A DNA stretch of 64,000 nt from Deinococcales bacterium (lineage in GTDB: Bacteria > Deinococcota > Deinococci > Deinococcales > JAAFIG01). The translations under genes and the position numbers were made by a program. Below, one piece after another: positions 1 through 8,966 of the stretch. The notes beneath the pieces are model-generated. The model saw nothing but the letters and a program-made list of their open reading frames with translations. It had not been told where the DNA came from and did not search any database. How positions within the stretch are numbered: the stretch's first letter is position 1; every line of letters starts with the position of its first letter. Where the stretch lies: positions 1 to 64,000 of the forward strand of contig JAAFIG010000018.1 of assembly GCA_013298595.1 (NCBI GenBank). The letters run 5' to 3'.

Positions 1-117
1 TTTGTGGATTCAACTGGTGCTTTGTATGGTTGGGGTTCAAATTTTTTTCGTCAGATTCAGTGTTCGTCTGAAACCAGTATTAGTCTTCCGACGCTGATAC
101 CAGGTATCACTTGGTGA
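1..117 (+). CDS. C-terminal end of an RCC1-repeat protein (partial)
   Basis: An open frame enters from the left edge and stops at TGA 115-117, leaving 38 residues. It contains DSTGALYGWGSN, a typical RCC1 beta-propeller blade signature (G-x-WG-x-N). Bacterial RCC1-repeat proteins are usually secreted or surface proteins of unknown role. Only the last blade is visible, so no function can be given. A hairpin at 201-243 follows and probably ends this transcript. Confidence 0.55.
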   Translation, partial: FVDSTGALYGWGSNFFRQIQCSSETSISLPTLIPGITW

Positions 118-200
118 CTTACTGATTCATTAATTTCCTAAGTATTAGAGGGGGCTTCTCAAGATTTGAGAGCTAGTCCCGCATAATTGGGGCTGGTTCA

Positions 201-243
201 CCAATCCTTAGCCAAACTCGAGGGGCGTTTGGCTAAGGATTGG
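201..243 (+). terminator. Hairpin between convergent genes, likely bidirectional terminator
   Basis: A perfect 17-bp inverted repeat (201-217 pairs with 227-243) encloses a 9-nt loop and is followed on the + strand by a T-rich stretch. It overlaps the stop codon of the MFS gene on the opposite strand. The T-run is imperfect, so the call rests mainly on the strong stem and its position. Confidence 0.7.
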
Positions 244-1459
244 TGGTTTTGTTTGGCATGAGTTTACTTTCAAACCAAATTAATCCAAAAGCGGTTATTA
301 CTCCACTCGAGGCGATTAATAACCATGGTAGTGCTAACCAATTAAGTTTTGCGCCTAGGTCGTGTAATGCACCACCTAGTGTATTGCCTAGTCCTCCACC
401 AATGGCAAAGGCTAAGGCACTGAAACCAAAGTAGGCTCCTCGAGCTTGTTCAGAAGCTAATTCCGCAATAATCACTTGTTGTGGTGCGCTGGCTAAACTC
501 GAGCCTATTGAAAAAACAGCAACGCAAATCAGTAGAAAAATAATATTGGGTGCAAATGCCACAGCGTATAAAGCGGCTGCCATGACCAACACGCCCAGTA
601 ACAATGTACGAAGTGGGCTGAGATACCGGTTAGCGGTTTGGGTTAACCAGTACTGCAATAACACAGCGGTGATGGTGTTGACCAAGAAAATCCAACTGAC
701 AGCATCGGTGGTGCCAGCTAAGCGTTTGCCCTCGAGGGTCATGGCTAAAGAAAATTGTGACCACATTAAAAACATCCCTGCCAGTAAAAATGTGAATGTC
801 ACAAAGCGTTTATCTTTGATCACAATGGCTAAACCCGACATCATGGTGTGTTGTTCGTTTGAACTCGAGACTTGGATGGCTGGTAAGTAACGCAGATTGC
901 CAAGAAAAGTGAGTAAGTACAAACTTGCTGAGAATAAGGCAGCAAATTCAAAACTGATTTTCAGGAAAGCCGCACCTGCCAAAGACCCTAAACCCATGCC
1001 GATATTACCAATCATGCCAAAGACAGCATACATTTTTGGTCTCGAGTCGGGGTCGGTTAAAGCGGCTATGGCTGCACTTTTTGGTGCATCGAATAAAGCA
1101 CCACCCAAACCAGATAAAGTTGCCGAGATAACCAATCCCGTAAAATCTTTAGCAAAGATTAAACTACCAAAACCAATAGCCCGAATCAGTAAACCAGTCA
1201 GAATAAGCCCTCGAGCACCAATTTTATCTGAGATTGCACCACTAAAAACCCCTAAACCTTGTTGGGTGATGGTGCGAATACCTAAGGCTAAACCCACTGC
1301 GGCGGCACTCCATTGCAGACCATCCACATAATGCAAACTGATTAAAGGTACGATGGTAAAAAATCCTGACCACATCAAAAAAGTTGCTACCATCAGGGTT
1401 AATAAACCTCGAGCATGGACTGGATTTTCGGGTAATCCTAGTATAAAACGCCAATTCAT
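233..1459 (-). CDS. MFS transporter, probable drug/solute exporter
   Basis: A 408-aa integral membrane protein with the regular hydrophobic pattern of a 12-helix major facilitator. After the second helix, near residues 75-92, the loop GAISDKIGARGLILTG matches MFS motif A (GxxxDxxGxR), typical of proton-coupled exporters of the MdtH/multidrug group. Substrate cannot be read from sequence. Its ATG lies at the 5' end of the divergent solute-binding protein region, so the two genes are head to head; a weak AGGT precedes the start. About nine CTCGAG sites lie within it. Confidence 0.85.
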   Translation of the reverse strand: MNWRFILGLPENPVHARGLLTLMVATFLMWSGFFTIVPLISLHYVDGLQWSAAAVGLALGIRTITQQGLGVFSGAISDKIGARGLILTGLLIRAIGFGSLIFAKDFTGLVISATLSGLGGALFDAPKSAAIAALTDPDSRPKMYAVFGMIGNIGMGLGSLAGAAFLKISFEFAALFSASLYLLTFLGNLRYLPAIQVSSSNEQHTMMSGLAIVIKDKRFVTFTFLLAGMFLMWSQFSLAMTLEGKRLAGTTDAVSWIFLVNTITAVLLQYWLTQTANRYLSPLRTLLLGVLVMAAALYAVAFAPNIIFLLICVAVFSIGSSLASAPQQVIIAELASEQARGAYFGFSALAFAIGGGLGNTLGGALHDLGAKLNWLALPWLLIASSGVITAFGLIWFESKLMPNKTTNP

Positions 1460-1584
1460 TGTCTAACCTGTTGTCTGCTTTGCACAGCTCGAGCATACTG
1501 CAATTGGTACTTAGACTGCGTTCAGCAAAAGCATGTATTGACGATAACGCCAAACAATTGTGCTTTAAGTCATACTTCGCCCTC

Positions 1585-3126
1585 GTGTTAAAGAAATTAT
1601 TTGGTTTGATAAGTTTGTTCTTCGTTGCAGGTTTACTGGCTGTGCAAGCGCAAAGTGATCTGTTTACAATTGGTTTCCAAGGAGCAGCTGCTACCTTAGA
1701 CCCCATTTTGCGCCTCGAGACAACCACCATTAATTGGCAGCAGCATATTTTTGATTCGATTACCAAAACAGATTCAAATGGGCGAATCCAACCTGGTTTG
1801 GCACAGGTTTGGCAAGCCAATGGCACGAACAAATGGACTTTTATTTTGCGGCGTAACGCAGTTTTTCATGATGGTTCAAAAGTCACAGCTGCTGATGTAA
1901 TCTTTAGTTTGCAACGGGCTGCCACCGAACCCAAAAGCACTTTTAAGGCAAGTGTCTCGAGTATTAAATCCTTAAAAGCCATTGGAGATTACACGCTTGA
2001 GGTGACCACAGAGCGCCCTGATCCGTTGTTGCCTAATAAATTTGTTGGCATTTTAGTGGTTTCTAAAAAACAAGTTGAAAATAATGCCAATTGGGCAGAT
2101 AAACCAATTGGGTCAGGGGCGTATAAATTTGTTTCTTGGTTATCGGGTGATAACTTGTTGCTCGAGGCAAACACCAATTACTGGGGTGGAGTACCGCAGA
2201 TTTCGCGGTTAAAGTTACAAAATATTCCAAATCCCACAGCTCGAGTTGCAGCGTTATTATCGAATCAGGTGCAATTAATTGAAAAAATTGCACCTCAAGA
2301 TGTGGCAAGGCTAACAAGTAATGCAGAGTTGCTGGTTTCGCAAGCTCCAAGTAACCGAGTGATTTATTTGGTGATGGATGTTCGCAATGCCAATAATTCG
2401 CCAGCCATTACAGGAGTCAATAACAACCCATTTGCAAATCTAAAAGTCCGCGAAGCCATTGCTCGAGGGCTAGATAAGACCAGTATTACCAAAAATATCA
2501 TGGGTGGTTTTGCTACACCAGCCACACAATTTGTTGCGCCAAATGTACCGGGTTTTGACCGAGGACTGAAAAGCTTGTCATATTCGCTCGAGAAAGCCAA
2601 AACCTTACTCAGAGATGCAGGTTATGGTTCGGGTTTTAGCTTGCGTTTAGATGCCACCAACGACCGCTACCAAAACGATGCCCTGATTGCTCAAGCGGTT
2701 GGCGGTATGCTCGAGCAAATCGGTATTAAAACCAAAGTCAATGCTATCTCGAGAACAGTCTTGTTCCCACAACTTGATAAAGGCGAATTTAGTGCTTATA
2801 TCAGCGGTTGGGCTTCGAGTGATGTTGTCAATACCCTTGTCTCACAAGCGATGTGTAAGAACCCGCAAGAGGGTTATGGTGCGCTGAACAGGGCTGGTTA
2901 TTGCAACAAAGAAGTTGATAAATTGATTTTACAAGCTGCCAGCAACTTTAATTTACTCGAGCGTAACAAACTTGTGTCCAAAGCCATGCGACAAATTTTG
3001 CAAAACGATATTTTCTGGATTCCACTGCATTACGAAAATGTGATTCATGCTATTACCAACAAATACCAGTACAAAGCTCGAGGAGATGAGTTTATCAACA
3101 GTTGGGAAATCACAGTTAAACGTTAA
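1585..3126 (+). CDS. ABC transporter substrate-binding protein, peptide/nickel type (SBP_bac_5)
   Basis: Extracytoplasmic solute-binding protein of the DppA/OppA family, expected to deliver peptides or similar solutes to an ABC importer. From the GTG at 1585 it has a clear signal peptide (LKKLFGLISLFFVAGLLAVQAQ). The mature protein has family hallmarks such as DGSKVTAADVIFSLQRA and a 'PIGSGAYKFVSW' block near residue 170. A longer frame begins at TTG 1459, but its first 42 residues would precede the signal peptide, so I prefer 1585; CATACT 8 nt upstream may be a leaderless -10. No permease or ATPase partner is adjacent, so it is an orphan binding protein. Length (513 aa) is normal. Confidence 0.85.
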   Translation: MLKKLFGLISLFFVAGLLAVQAQSDLFTIGFQGAAATLDPILRLETTTINWQQHIFDSITKTDSNGRIQPGLAQVWQANGTNKWTFILRRNAVFHDGSKVTAADVIFSLQRAATEPKSTFKASVSSIKSLKAIGDYTLEVTTERPDPLLPNKFVGILVVSKKQVENNANWADKPIGSGAYKFVSWLSGDNLLLEANTNYWGGVPQISRLKLQNIPNPTARVAALLSNQVQLIEKIAPQDVARLTSNAELLVSQAPSNRVIYLVMDVRNANNSPAITGVNNNPFANLKVREAIARGLDKTSITKNIMGGFATPATQFVAPNVPGFDRGLKSLSYSLEKAKTLLRDAGYGSGFSLRLDATNDRYQNDALIAQAVGGMLEQIGIKTKVNAISRTVLFPQLDKGEFSAYISGWASSDVVNTLVSQAMCKNPQEGYGALNRAGYCNKEVDKLILQAASNFNLLERNKLVSKAMRQILQNDIFWIPLHYENVIHAITNKYQYKARGDEFINSWEITVKR

Positions 3127-3135
3127 ACAGCTTGA

Positions 3136-3141
3136 TAAGAT
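3136..3141 (+). promoter_or_regulatory. -10 box (TAAGAT) for leaderless S41 peptidase gene
   Basis: TAAGAT ends 7 nt before the ATG at 3149, leaving no room for a Shine-Dalgarno site. The same spacing recurs across the window. Confidence 0.5.
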
Positions 3142-3148
3142 AGCGATT

Positions 3149-4600
3149 ATGCAATCGTTTTTACGTACTTGGCTGGTAGTAATGCTCCTTGGCTCGTTTG
3201 CCAATGCCAGCCCTGCGGTGCAACTGTTTAATCAAGCTGCCAATTTTATCCAAACCCAGTACTTTGGCTCGAGCGCAGTGAGTATTCCAGCTTTACTCGA
3301 GAAATACCGTGTCGAAGTAGCCATTACTTGTTTACGTACCGCTCAACCTCTGCAATGCGATTATGCTCGAGTTGAACCCGTACTGGTCAGATTATTTGCC
3401 GATTTAGAAGATGGACATGCGTACTATTTATCGGCAGAGGCAGTGCGTCAAGAAAATGCGAATCGGGCTGGGCAAAATATTACGCCCAGACCTGTGTTGG
3501 GTTTACGTTTTGCCAATTTTTGTGACACGCCCAATGGCGAATGCGAATTTGATGAGCAGAAAAACTTAAAAAGTACAGTACTGCGTGAACAACTGATTAT
3601 TCGAGTCTCATTTGATAGCCCAGCTGAAACCGCTGGTGTGCGCTACGGAGACCGCTTAATTGGTTATAACAACATTTTATTCTCGAGTTTTAGCAGCGAA
3701 ACCGATTTTCTGCAATTTCGGGCTGAATTAACGCCAAAAGTGCAAGCTGGCGAAGTAATCACACTAAATTTATTACGAGGCACCAATCGTCAACGGGTTG
3801 ATATTAGCCTCAAAGGAGCTGTTATCAATGCCAGTCAAGCGCCTCGGCTCGAGATTCGCCGCGATGGTATTGCTGTTTTAACCGTGCGTGATTACCAAAT
3901 TTCTGGTGTTGGCAAAATTATTCATGATTTAATTCGTCAAGCCGAAGAACGCGGAGCAAAAGCCATTATTTTCGAGGAACGCCAAAATGGTGGAGGCAGT
4001 GTTTTTGAAATGATGCAAGCTGTTGGTGCATTTGTACCAAACCCAGAACCGTTTCGGTTTATTCCACATTACAATCCAGATCGTGACACCCTCGAGTTTG
4101 GCTACAGCGATGGCAGAGCCACGATTCGTCAAGGTTCAGGCAGAATTCAAGCTGGTTCAATCATTAATAACCCCGTTAAAACCAAATTACCTTTGGCTGT
4201 TTTGGTCGATGAAAATTGTGCTTCTGGTTGCGAATACTTTGCAACCTACATGCAACGAAATAAGCGCGGTACCGTAATTGGTTCGGCAACTGCAGGTGTT
4301 GGCAATAGCAACACCGCTCGTTTTGCCCTTGCCAATGGTGGCTCGGCAGGTATTCCTACACTCAGAGCTTTCTGGACAGATGGCACAAGTTTACCAGCCA
4401 GTGTGACTGCCGATATTGCCCAACCCATTTTTCAATGGAATTTATTTCAAACTGGGCGTGACGAACCACTCGAGACTGCTTTACAAATCCTCAATAAACC
4501 AGCAGCCTCGCAACTCGAGCCTAGCCAAATGGTATCAGTGCCAAGTTTTTTACAACCACTCACTTGGCAAACACATAATCTCGAGCCAACAGAAGAATAA
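3149..4600 (+). CDS. Secreted S41-family peptidase with PDZ domain
   Basis: A 483-aa exported protease-like protein. The chosen ATG at 3149 gives an immediate signal peptide (MQSFLRTWLVVMLLGSFANA) and sits 7 nt after a -10 box; an upstream frame to 3047 overlaps the previous gene. A PDZ-like segment (ETAGVRYGDRLIGYNN, about residues 160-175) precedes the tail-specific protease core. The core includes 'LAVLVDENCASGCEYFATYMQR', where Ser in CASGCE is the expected nucleophile. The nearby GTVIGSATAGVGN block is typical of C-terminal processing proteases. A paralogue lies at 38718-39989. Its substrate is unknown. Confidence 0.85.
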   Translation: MQSFLRTWLVVMLLGSFANASPAVQLFNQAANFIQTQYFGSSAVSIPALLEKYRVEVAITCLRTAQPLQCDYARVEPVLVRLFADLEDGHAYYLSAEAVRQENANRAGQNITPRPVLGLRFANFCDTPNGECEFDEQKNLKSTVLREQLIIRVSFDSPAETAGVRYGDRLIGYNNILFSSFSSETDFLQFRAELTPKVQAGEVITLNLLRGTNRQRVDISLKGAVINASQAPRLEIRRDGIAVLTVRDYQISGVGKIIHDLIRQAEERGAKAIIFEERQNGGGSVFEMMQAVGAFVPNPEPFRFIPHYNPDRDTLEFGYSDGRATIRQGSGRIQAGSIINNPVKTKLPLAVLVDENCASGCEYFATYMQRNKRGTVIGSATAGVGNSNTARFALANGGSAGIPTLRAFWTDGTSLPASVTADIAQPIFQWNLFQTGRDEPLETALQILNKPAASQLEPSQMVSVPSFLQPLTWQTHNLEPTEE

Positions 4601-4634
4601 TCAAGAGATTGAAACTGTTTCACCAGAACTATCG

Positions 4635-4640
4635 TACTAT
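4635..4640 (+). promoter_or_regulatory. -10 box (TACTAT) for small TerB-like gene
   Basis: TACTAT ends 7 nt before ATG 4648, matching the leaderless pattern seen elsewhere and favouring that start over the earlier ATG 4639 and TTG 4609. Confidence 0.4.
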
Positions 4641-4647
4641 GTTAAGT

Positions 4648-4998
4648 ATGACTTTAAGCCAAACCCAAGCTGAGAACTTAGTACAACTCCTTCTGATTGC
4701 TGCGCTATCCGATAATGCCACCACTGCAACCGAAGATACGGTTCTGACCACGCATCTCGAGGCATTACCTTGGGTCAGTGGGATTGGTTTAAGTGGTTTT
4801 GTCAACAGCGCTTACGCCTCTATTCGTAAACACAATCGTGTGGCTCGGCTCGAGGATGCTAAAACCTTAGCTGCTGTTTTTACTACTGTCGAAACTCGAG
4901 CTTTTGCTCTGCAAGAAGTCCAAGCTGTTCTTGAATCCGATGGTGTGCAAGCAACCGAAGATGAATTGTTGACTGTGCTTCGCGCAAGTTTAGCCTGA
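4648..4998 (+). CDS. Small acidic helical protein, possibly TerB-like
   Basis: A 116-aa soluble protein with no signal peptide. Two halves show the pattern of a TerB-like all-helical fold: an early 'LLLIAALSDNATTATED' and a late 'VLESDGVQATEDELL', each an aliphatic helix followed by D-G/N-x-x-(T/S)-x-x-E. TerB-like domains are found in tellurite-resistance and stress systems and may bind metal, but no other ter gene is nearby. It follows the S41 gene in the same direction. The fold call is an inference from pattern only; otherwise it is a hypothetical protein. Confidence 0.6.
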   Translation: MTLSQTQAENLVQLLLIAALSDNATTATEDTVLTTHLEALPWVSGIGLSGFVNSAYASIRKHNRVARLEDAKTLAAVFTTVETRAFALQEVQAVLESDGVQATEDELLTVLRASLA

Positions 4999-5087
4999 AT
5001 CCAGTACAATGCCTAAGATGTTGTTTTTGCAACCCGAATTTCTTTTGCGTCTTCTTATGTGGTTAGCGCTGGCATCTAGGTGAAATC

Positions 5088-5921
5088 TTGACGAATCGTC
5101 AAGCGCTGGTTTTAATGACGGATTTTGGTGTTCGAGACGGAGCAGTGGCAGCCATGAAAGGCGTGGCATTGCAGGTAGACTCGAGTTTAAGCATTCTTGA
5201 CCTGACCCATGAAGTCAAACCCTTCGATGTGTGGGAAGGTGCGTACAGATTGTTCCAAACCCACGGTTACTGGCGCGATGGTACCGTGTTTGTGGTTGTT
5301 GTAGACCCAGGTGTTGGTACCAGCCGTAAAAGCTTAGCCGCTAAACTGAGTGGCGGACAAATTATTGTTTGCCCAGATAATGGCTTACTGACATGGCTCG
5401 AGCCAAGTATTGAAGAAGTGCGAGAAATTGATGAAACACTGCATAGGCTTCCAGGCTCAAGTGAAAGTTATACTTTTCTAGGTCGGGATTTATACGCTTT
5501 TGTTGGGGCTAAACTCGCCTCTGGGCAACTCGAGTTTACCGATATTGGCGCAATTGTACCAAGCATCACACAGCTTGAAATTGCCGAACCAAAATTGCAA
5601 CACGATGCTTTGCACGGCGTAATTCCTGTGCTTGATATCAACTTTGGTAATGTCTGGACAAACATTCCAAAAACTTTGCTCGAGCAAATTGGAATACAAC
5701 CACAAAGCCAAATTGAAGTGCGAATCCTCGAGAAAAACGCTCAGCGCTTTTGCGGGGTACTACCTTTTGTGGCTTCGTTTGGAGCTGTGGCACATGGTCA
5801 GCCCTTAGTGTATGTCAACAGTTTGTTGCACGCAGCAGTAGCGATCAATTGCCAGAGTTTTGCCACTTTATATGGAATCTCGAGCGGAGCTGATTGGACA
5901 GTGCAACTTCGTTTGGTTTGA
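5088..5921 (+). CDS. SAM hydrolase / SAM hydroxide adenosyltransferase (DUF62)
   Basis: A 277-aa member of the DUF62 (fluorinase/chlorinase-like) family. In most bacteria these enzymes split S-adenosylmethionine with water to adenosine and methionine; the halogenases are rare relatives. Family hallmarks are the N-terminal LMTDFGVRDGAVAAMKG, the DLTHEV segment, VVVDPGVGTSR and CPDNGLLTWL. The start is TTG at 5088, supported by a good Shine-Dalgarno AGGTGA five bases upstream. Nothing here argues for halogenation. It precedes an amino-acid ABC binding protein by 40 bp on the same strand. Confidence 0.88.
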   Translation: MTNRQALVLMTDFGVRDGAVAAMKGVALQVDSSLSILDLTHEVKPFDVWEGAYRLFQTHGYWRDGTVFVVVVDPGVGTSRKSLAAKLSGGQIIVCPDNGLLTWLEPSIEEVREIDETLHRLPGSSESYTFLGRDLYAFVGAKLASGQLEFTDIGAIVPSITQLEIAEPKLQHDALHGVIPVLDINFGNVWTNIPKTLLEQIGIQPQSQIEVRILEKNAQRFCGVLPFVASFGAVAHGQPLVYVNSLLHAAVAINCQSFATLYGISSGADWTVQLRLV

Positions 5922-5961
5922 GTGGTATTCTAAGCATCAGTTAAAAGTACAGGAGGCACGA

Positions 5962-6810
5962 ATGAAACGAGTATTAGTAGCGTTTGGTGTAGCAGCAGCC
6001 GTCACAGCCCTCGGATTTGGTTTAACAGGCGCACAAAGTATGGTCAAGTACGGAGATTGCCTCATTACGGGAGCAATGGGGAAGTTTAAGATTACACCCG
6101 CTGTAGCTGGGCAATTAACCGTTGCGACAAACTTGCCAAGCCCAGGTTTTTATAATGGTGACTCACCAGAATTGGTTAAAAGCGGTGTTGAGTACTGCAT
6201 GGCAGCCAATATTGCCCACCGCGCAGGTCTCGAGAAACTTGTGGTTAAAAATGTCGCGTGGGATGGTTTAGTGGCTGGTCAAACCAAGAATTTTGATCTT
6301 GCTCTTAGCCAAATTTCAATCACTGATGAGCGCAAAAAAGTGGTGGAATTTAGCACCCCGTACTTCTCGAGTGATATCGGTGTGATGGTGCGTAAAGGTA
6401 CAGTGCTCAATGCCACTACTATTAAAACCGCAAAAGTTGGTGTACAGCAAGGTACAACTGGCGAGAAATTTGCTCGAGAAGTGTTAAAAATAAAGAACCT
6501 CAAAGTTTTCCCAGATACCCCAGGTATGTTTGTGGCACTACAAGCTAAGCAAGTGGATGTTGCCATGACTGATACCAGCATTGTTTTATCACAAGCCAAA
6601 ACCTCGAGCGGTAAATTCCAAGTAATTGGGCAGTACAAAACAGGGGAAAGCTATGGTGGATTATTTCCGAAAGGCAACAAGAATAACCCCACCATTGATA
6701 ACATGATGAAAGATATGCTCAAAGATGGCACAGTCGGTAAACTAATCGGGCAGTATCTTTCTAAAGAATGGGGCGTTGACCCACTGAAAATCACCTACTT
6801 CAAGCCCTAA
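5962..6810 (+). CDS. Amino-acid ABC transporter substrate-binding protein
   Basis: Periplasmic-type polar amino-acid binding protein (SBP_bac_3), 282 aa. Start ATG 5962 follows a perfect AGGAGG (5951-5956) and opens a signal peptide ending near 'GFGLTGAQS'. Family signatures include DGLVAGQTKNFDLALSQISIT, ERKKVVEFSTPYFSSDIGVMV and GVQQGTTGEKFAREVL. The permease and ATPase genes follow at 7029 and 8186, forming a complete importer. Substrate specificity cannot be told. A degenerate repeat lies between it and the permease. Confidence 0.9.
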   Translation: MKRVLVAFGVAAAVTALGFGLTGAQSMVKYGDCLITGAMGKFKITPAVAGQLTVATNLPSPGFYNGDSPELVKSGVEYCMAANIAHRAGLEKLVVKNVAWDGLVAGQTKNFDLALSQISITDERKKVVEFSTPYFSSDIGVMVRKGTVLNATTIKTAKVGVQQGTTGEKFAREVLKIKNLKVFPDTPGMFVALQAKQVDVAMTDTSIVLSQAKTSSGKFQVIGQYKTGESYGGLFPKGNKNNPTIDNMMKDMLKDGTVGKLIGQYLSKEWGVDPLKITYFKP

Positions 6811-6828
6811 GTTGTATTTTCTCTGACT

Positions 6829-6895
6829 GTAGGGGCGGGGCTTCTTGATTCTAAACGAGCACCTCACGGGCAGAATCGCTTGCCTCGCCCCTTTG
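6829..6895. repeat. Degenerate relative of the dispersed intergenic repeat
   Basis: The 218-bp gap 6811-7028 holds GC-rich complementary ends (GGGGCGGGG near 6832, CCTCGCCCC near 6883). Between them, gcacctcacgggcag followed by tcgct (6859-6880) matches the 21-kb and 47-kb repeats with two mismatches over 22 nt. The stem may also act as a weak terminator after the binding-protein gene. Confidence 0.5.
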
Positions 6896-7028
6896 CGTTT
6901 ACGAGAGGTCAACATAATTAGTCAATTTTCGAGATTGCGAGTAACAAGGTTCTGTTGCAAATCTTAAATACGCTATAGACACAAGAAATTAAAATTTCCA
7001 AAATTACAAAAACCTAGATTGATAATTT

Positions 7029-8189
7029 ATGAATACCCACTCAGATCGTTTTCGCGCTCCTAGTATTCCCAAAAGTGCTATGCCACTTTCGACAGCAGCA
7101 CTGCTGATCTCGAGTTTAACAACACTACTGACTTGGTTTGTGTTGTGGCAATTGGCGTTAGCAATGGCTGGTGTGACCGAAGAACAAGTGGCAGTTTCAC
7201 TCGAGAAAAAAATGTATTGGTCTGCAATGCTGGCTCGAGTTTCTGATTTGCCTTGGTTTGCTTGGCTGGTTTTAGCTGTGCTTGCATTGGTGCCATTGCT
7301 ATTATTTTTTCCGACTGTAAAAGCAATTTTGCAAGCTCGCCAAGCCAGAACAGCTTTGCAATTCGAGAATCTGATTGCGGCTCGAGTGGCTACGGCGAAC
7401 TCGAGTAATTTTTCTTGGTATGCCATTGGTTATTCGGTGTTTGTTGTTTTGTTTTTTGGTGGAATCTGGTTTGTGATTGCTAAGGATATTGCTGTTGGTA
7501 ATACTTTTTTTAAACTTGATTTGATGTGGGAAAAAGCCAGTTTGGTGGTTAGTGCTTTTTTGACTAATGTTTTTATTTTTATGGTTGCTCAAGTGTTTAT
7601 TTTAATTTGGGGTTTGCTGATTGCGTTGGCGCGAATGGTGCCTGGTGCGGCTGGTCAGCCAATTCGTTTGTTAGCAACGTTGTACACCGATGCTTTTCGG
7701 GGTTTGCCGAGTGTCATTACCATTTACTTGATTGGTTTTGGTTTGCCTTTGACGGGTTTTCCGATTCTTGGTGATTTGCCACCTGTTTGGTATGCGATTT
7801 TTGCTCTGACGTTAACCTATGGTGCTTATGTTGCCGAGGTGTACCGAGCTGGCATCGAGAGTATTCATCCTTCGCAAATGATGGCAGCGCGTAGTTTAGG
7901 ACTCAATTTTACGCAAACCATGCGTTTTGTGATTGTACCGCAAGCTATTCGGCGTATCATTCCGCCATTGCTAAACGATTTTATTGGTTTACAAAAAGAT
8001 ACGGCATTGGTTAATGTGATTGGTACGATAGATGCTTTTAATCAATCCAGAATTCTTGCTAGTAATAATTTTAACCTGAGCACTGTGACCATTGTGGCAA
8101 TTTTATTTGTCCTGATTACCATTCCACAAGCGCGTTTGGTAGACAGATTACTCGAGAAAGATGCAAGCAAAACTCGGGGTGCGAAATGA
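7029..8189 (+). CDS. Amino-acid ABC transporter permease (HisM/GlnP family)
   Basis: A 386-aa membrane protein. About 170 N-terminal residues carry several hydrophobic helices (for example residues 18-45 and 72-98). The conserved permease core follows, with GLLIALARM, TDAFRGLPSVITIYLI and the coupling-loop region YGAYVAEVYRAGIESIHPSQ. The N-terminal part is longer than in simple GlnP proteins, as in some fused or extended permeases. The stop overlaps the ATPase start by ATGA, so the two are translationally coupled. TAGATT ends 8 nt before the ATG and no Shine-Dalgarno is visible. Confidence 0.9.
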   Translation: MNTHSDRFRAPSIPKSAMPLSTAALLISSLTTLLTWFVLWQLALAMAGVTEEQVAVSLEKKMYWSAMLARVSDLPWFAWLVLAVLALVPLLLFFPTVKAILQARQARTALQFENLIAARVATANSSNFSWYAIGYSVFVVLFFGGIWFVIAKDIAVGNTFFKLDLMWEKASLVVSAFLTNVFIFMVAQVFILIWGLLIALARMVPGAAGQPIRLLATLYTDAFRGLPSVITIYLIGFGLPLTGFPILGDLPPVWYAIFALTLTYGAYVAEVYRAGIESIHPSQMMAARSLGLNFTQTMRFVIVPQAIRRIIPPLLNDFIGLQKDTALVNVIGTIDAFNQSRILASNNFNLSTVTIVAILFVLITIPQARLVDRLLEKDASKTRGAK

Positions 8190-8929
8190 GTTTCCTCGAG
8201 ATTAACAATGTGGTTAAGCGTTTTGGTTCGCTCGATGTTTTACGTGGTATTAACTTATCGGTCGAGGAACACCAAGTGGTTTGTCTGATCGGACCTTCGG
8301 GTTGTGGTAAAAGCACGTTACTGCGTTGCATCAATGGTCTCGAGCCAATTTCTGGTGGTGAAATTCGGATTTTGGGAGATCGGGTTTCGGGCGCTGGTGT
8401 GGATGTGGATCGGTTGCGCCGCGATGTTGGTATTGTTTTTCAGAGTTTTAATTTATTTCCGCATATGACGGTACTGGAAAATATTTGTCTCGCACCGCGT
8501 CAGGTGCTGAAATTATCCAAAGAAGAAGCTGAATCAAGGGCTATTGAATTACTTAGACGGGTACAACTCGAGCAAAAAGCCAAAGCCTTCCCAGATCAGT
8601 TAAGTGGTGGTCAACAACAACGAGTGGCAATTGCCAGAGCGCTTGCCATGCAGCCGATGTTGATGTTGCTGGATGAAATCACGTCGGCTCTTGACCCAGA
8701 ATTGGTAGCTGAGGTGCTGGATTTGGTGCGTGACCTAGCTGCTGAAGGCATGACCATGCTGCTTGCCACCCATGAAATGGGATTTGCTAAGGAAGTCTCG
8801 AGTAAAGTTTGTTTTCTGTATCAAGGTGTGGTGCATGAAGAAGGTTCACCTGAGCGAATTTTTGGCGATCCAACAGAAGATCGGACTCGAGGATTTTTGA
8901 AAAGCATTATCGAAGCGGGACGGATGTAA
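8186..8929 (+). CDS. Amino-acid ABC transporter ATP-binding protein (GlnQ-like)
   Basis: A 247-aa cytoplasmic ATPase that powers the importer encoded just upstream. It has Walker A GPSGCGKST (about residue 37), the signature LSGGQQQR, Walker B 'LMLLDEITSALDPE' and the switch histidine in ATHEM, all in the order of polar amino-acid ABC ATPases. Length and motifs are typical. It starts within the permease stop (4-bp overlap). Confidence 0.95.
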   Translation: MSFLEINNVVKRFGSLDVLRGINLSVEEHQVVCLIGPSGCGKSTLLRCINGLEPISGGEIRILGDRVSGAGVDVDRLRRDVGIVFQSFNLFPHMTVLENICLAPRQVLKLSKEEAESRAIELLRRVQLEQKAKAFPDQLSGGQQQRVAIARALAMQPMLMLLDEITSALDPELVAEVLDLVRDLAAEGMTMLLATHEMGFAKEVSSKVCFLYQGVVHEEGSPERIFGDPTEDRTRGFLKSIIEAGRM

Positions 8930-8953
8930 ACAAAGCACAAAGGTTTGTTTTGC

Positions 8954-8959
8954 TATACT
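8954..8959 (+). promoter_or_regulatory. -10 box (TATACT) for leaderless lipoprotein gene
   Basis: TATACT ends 7 nt before ATG 8967, with no Shine-Dalgarno and no good -35 sequence. Confidence 0.55.
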
Positions 8960-8966
8960 TCTGGCT

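Noticed and set aside
897-1331. Long open frames antisense to the MFS gene and to many other genes (for example 15201-15767, 20331-20729, 62395-62691)
   Set aside because: They lie inside well-recognised genes on the other strand, have unnatural Ser/Arg/Cys-rich composition and no start signals. CTCGAG is a palindrome that is free of stops in every frame, which helps such shadows stay open.
5088-5921. Fluorinase or chlorinase function for the DUF62 enzyme
   Set aside because: No halogen-specific feature was visible, and most bacterial members are SAM hydrolases.
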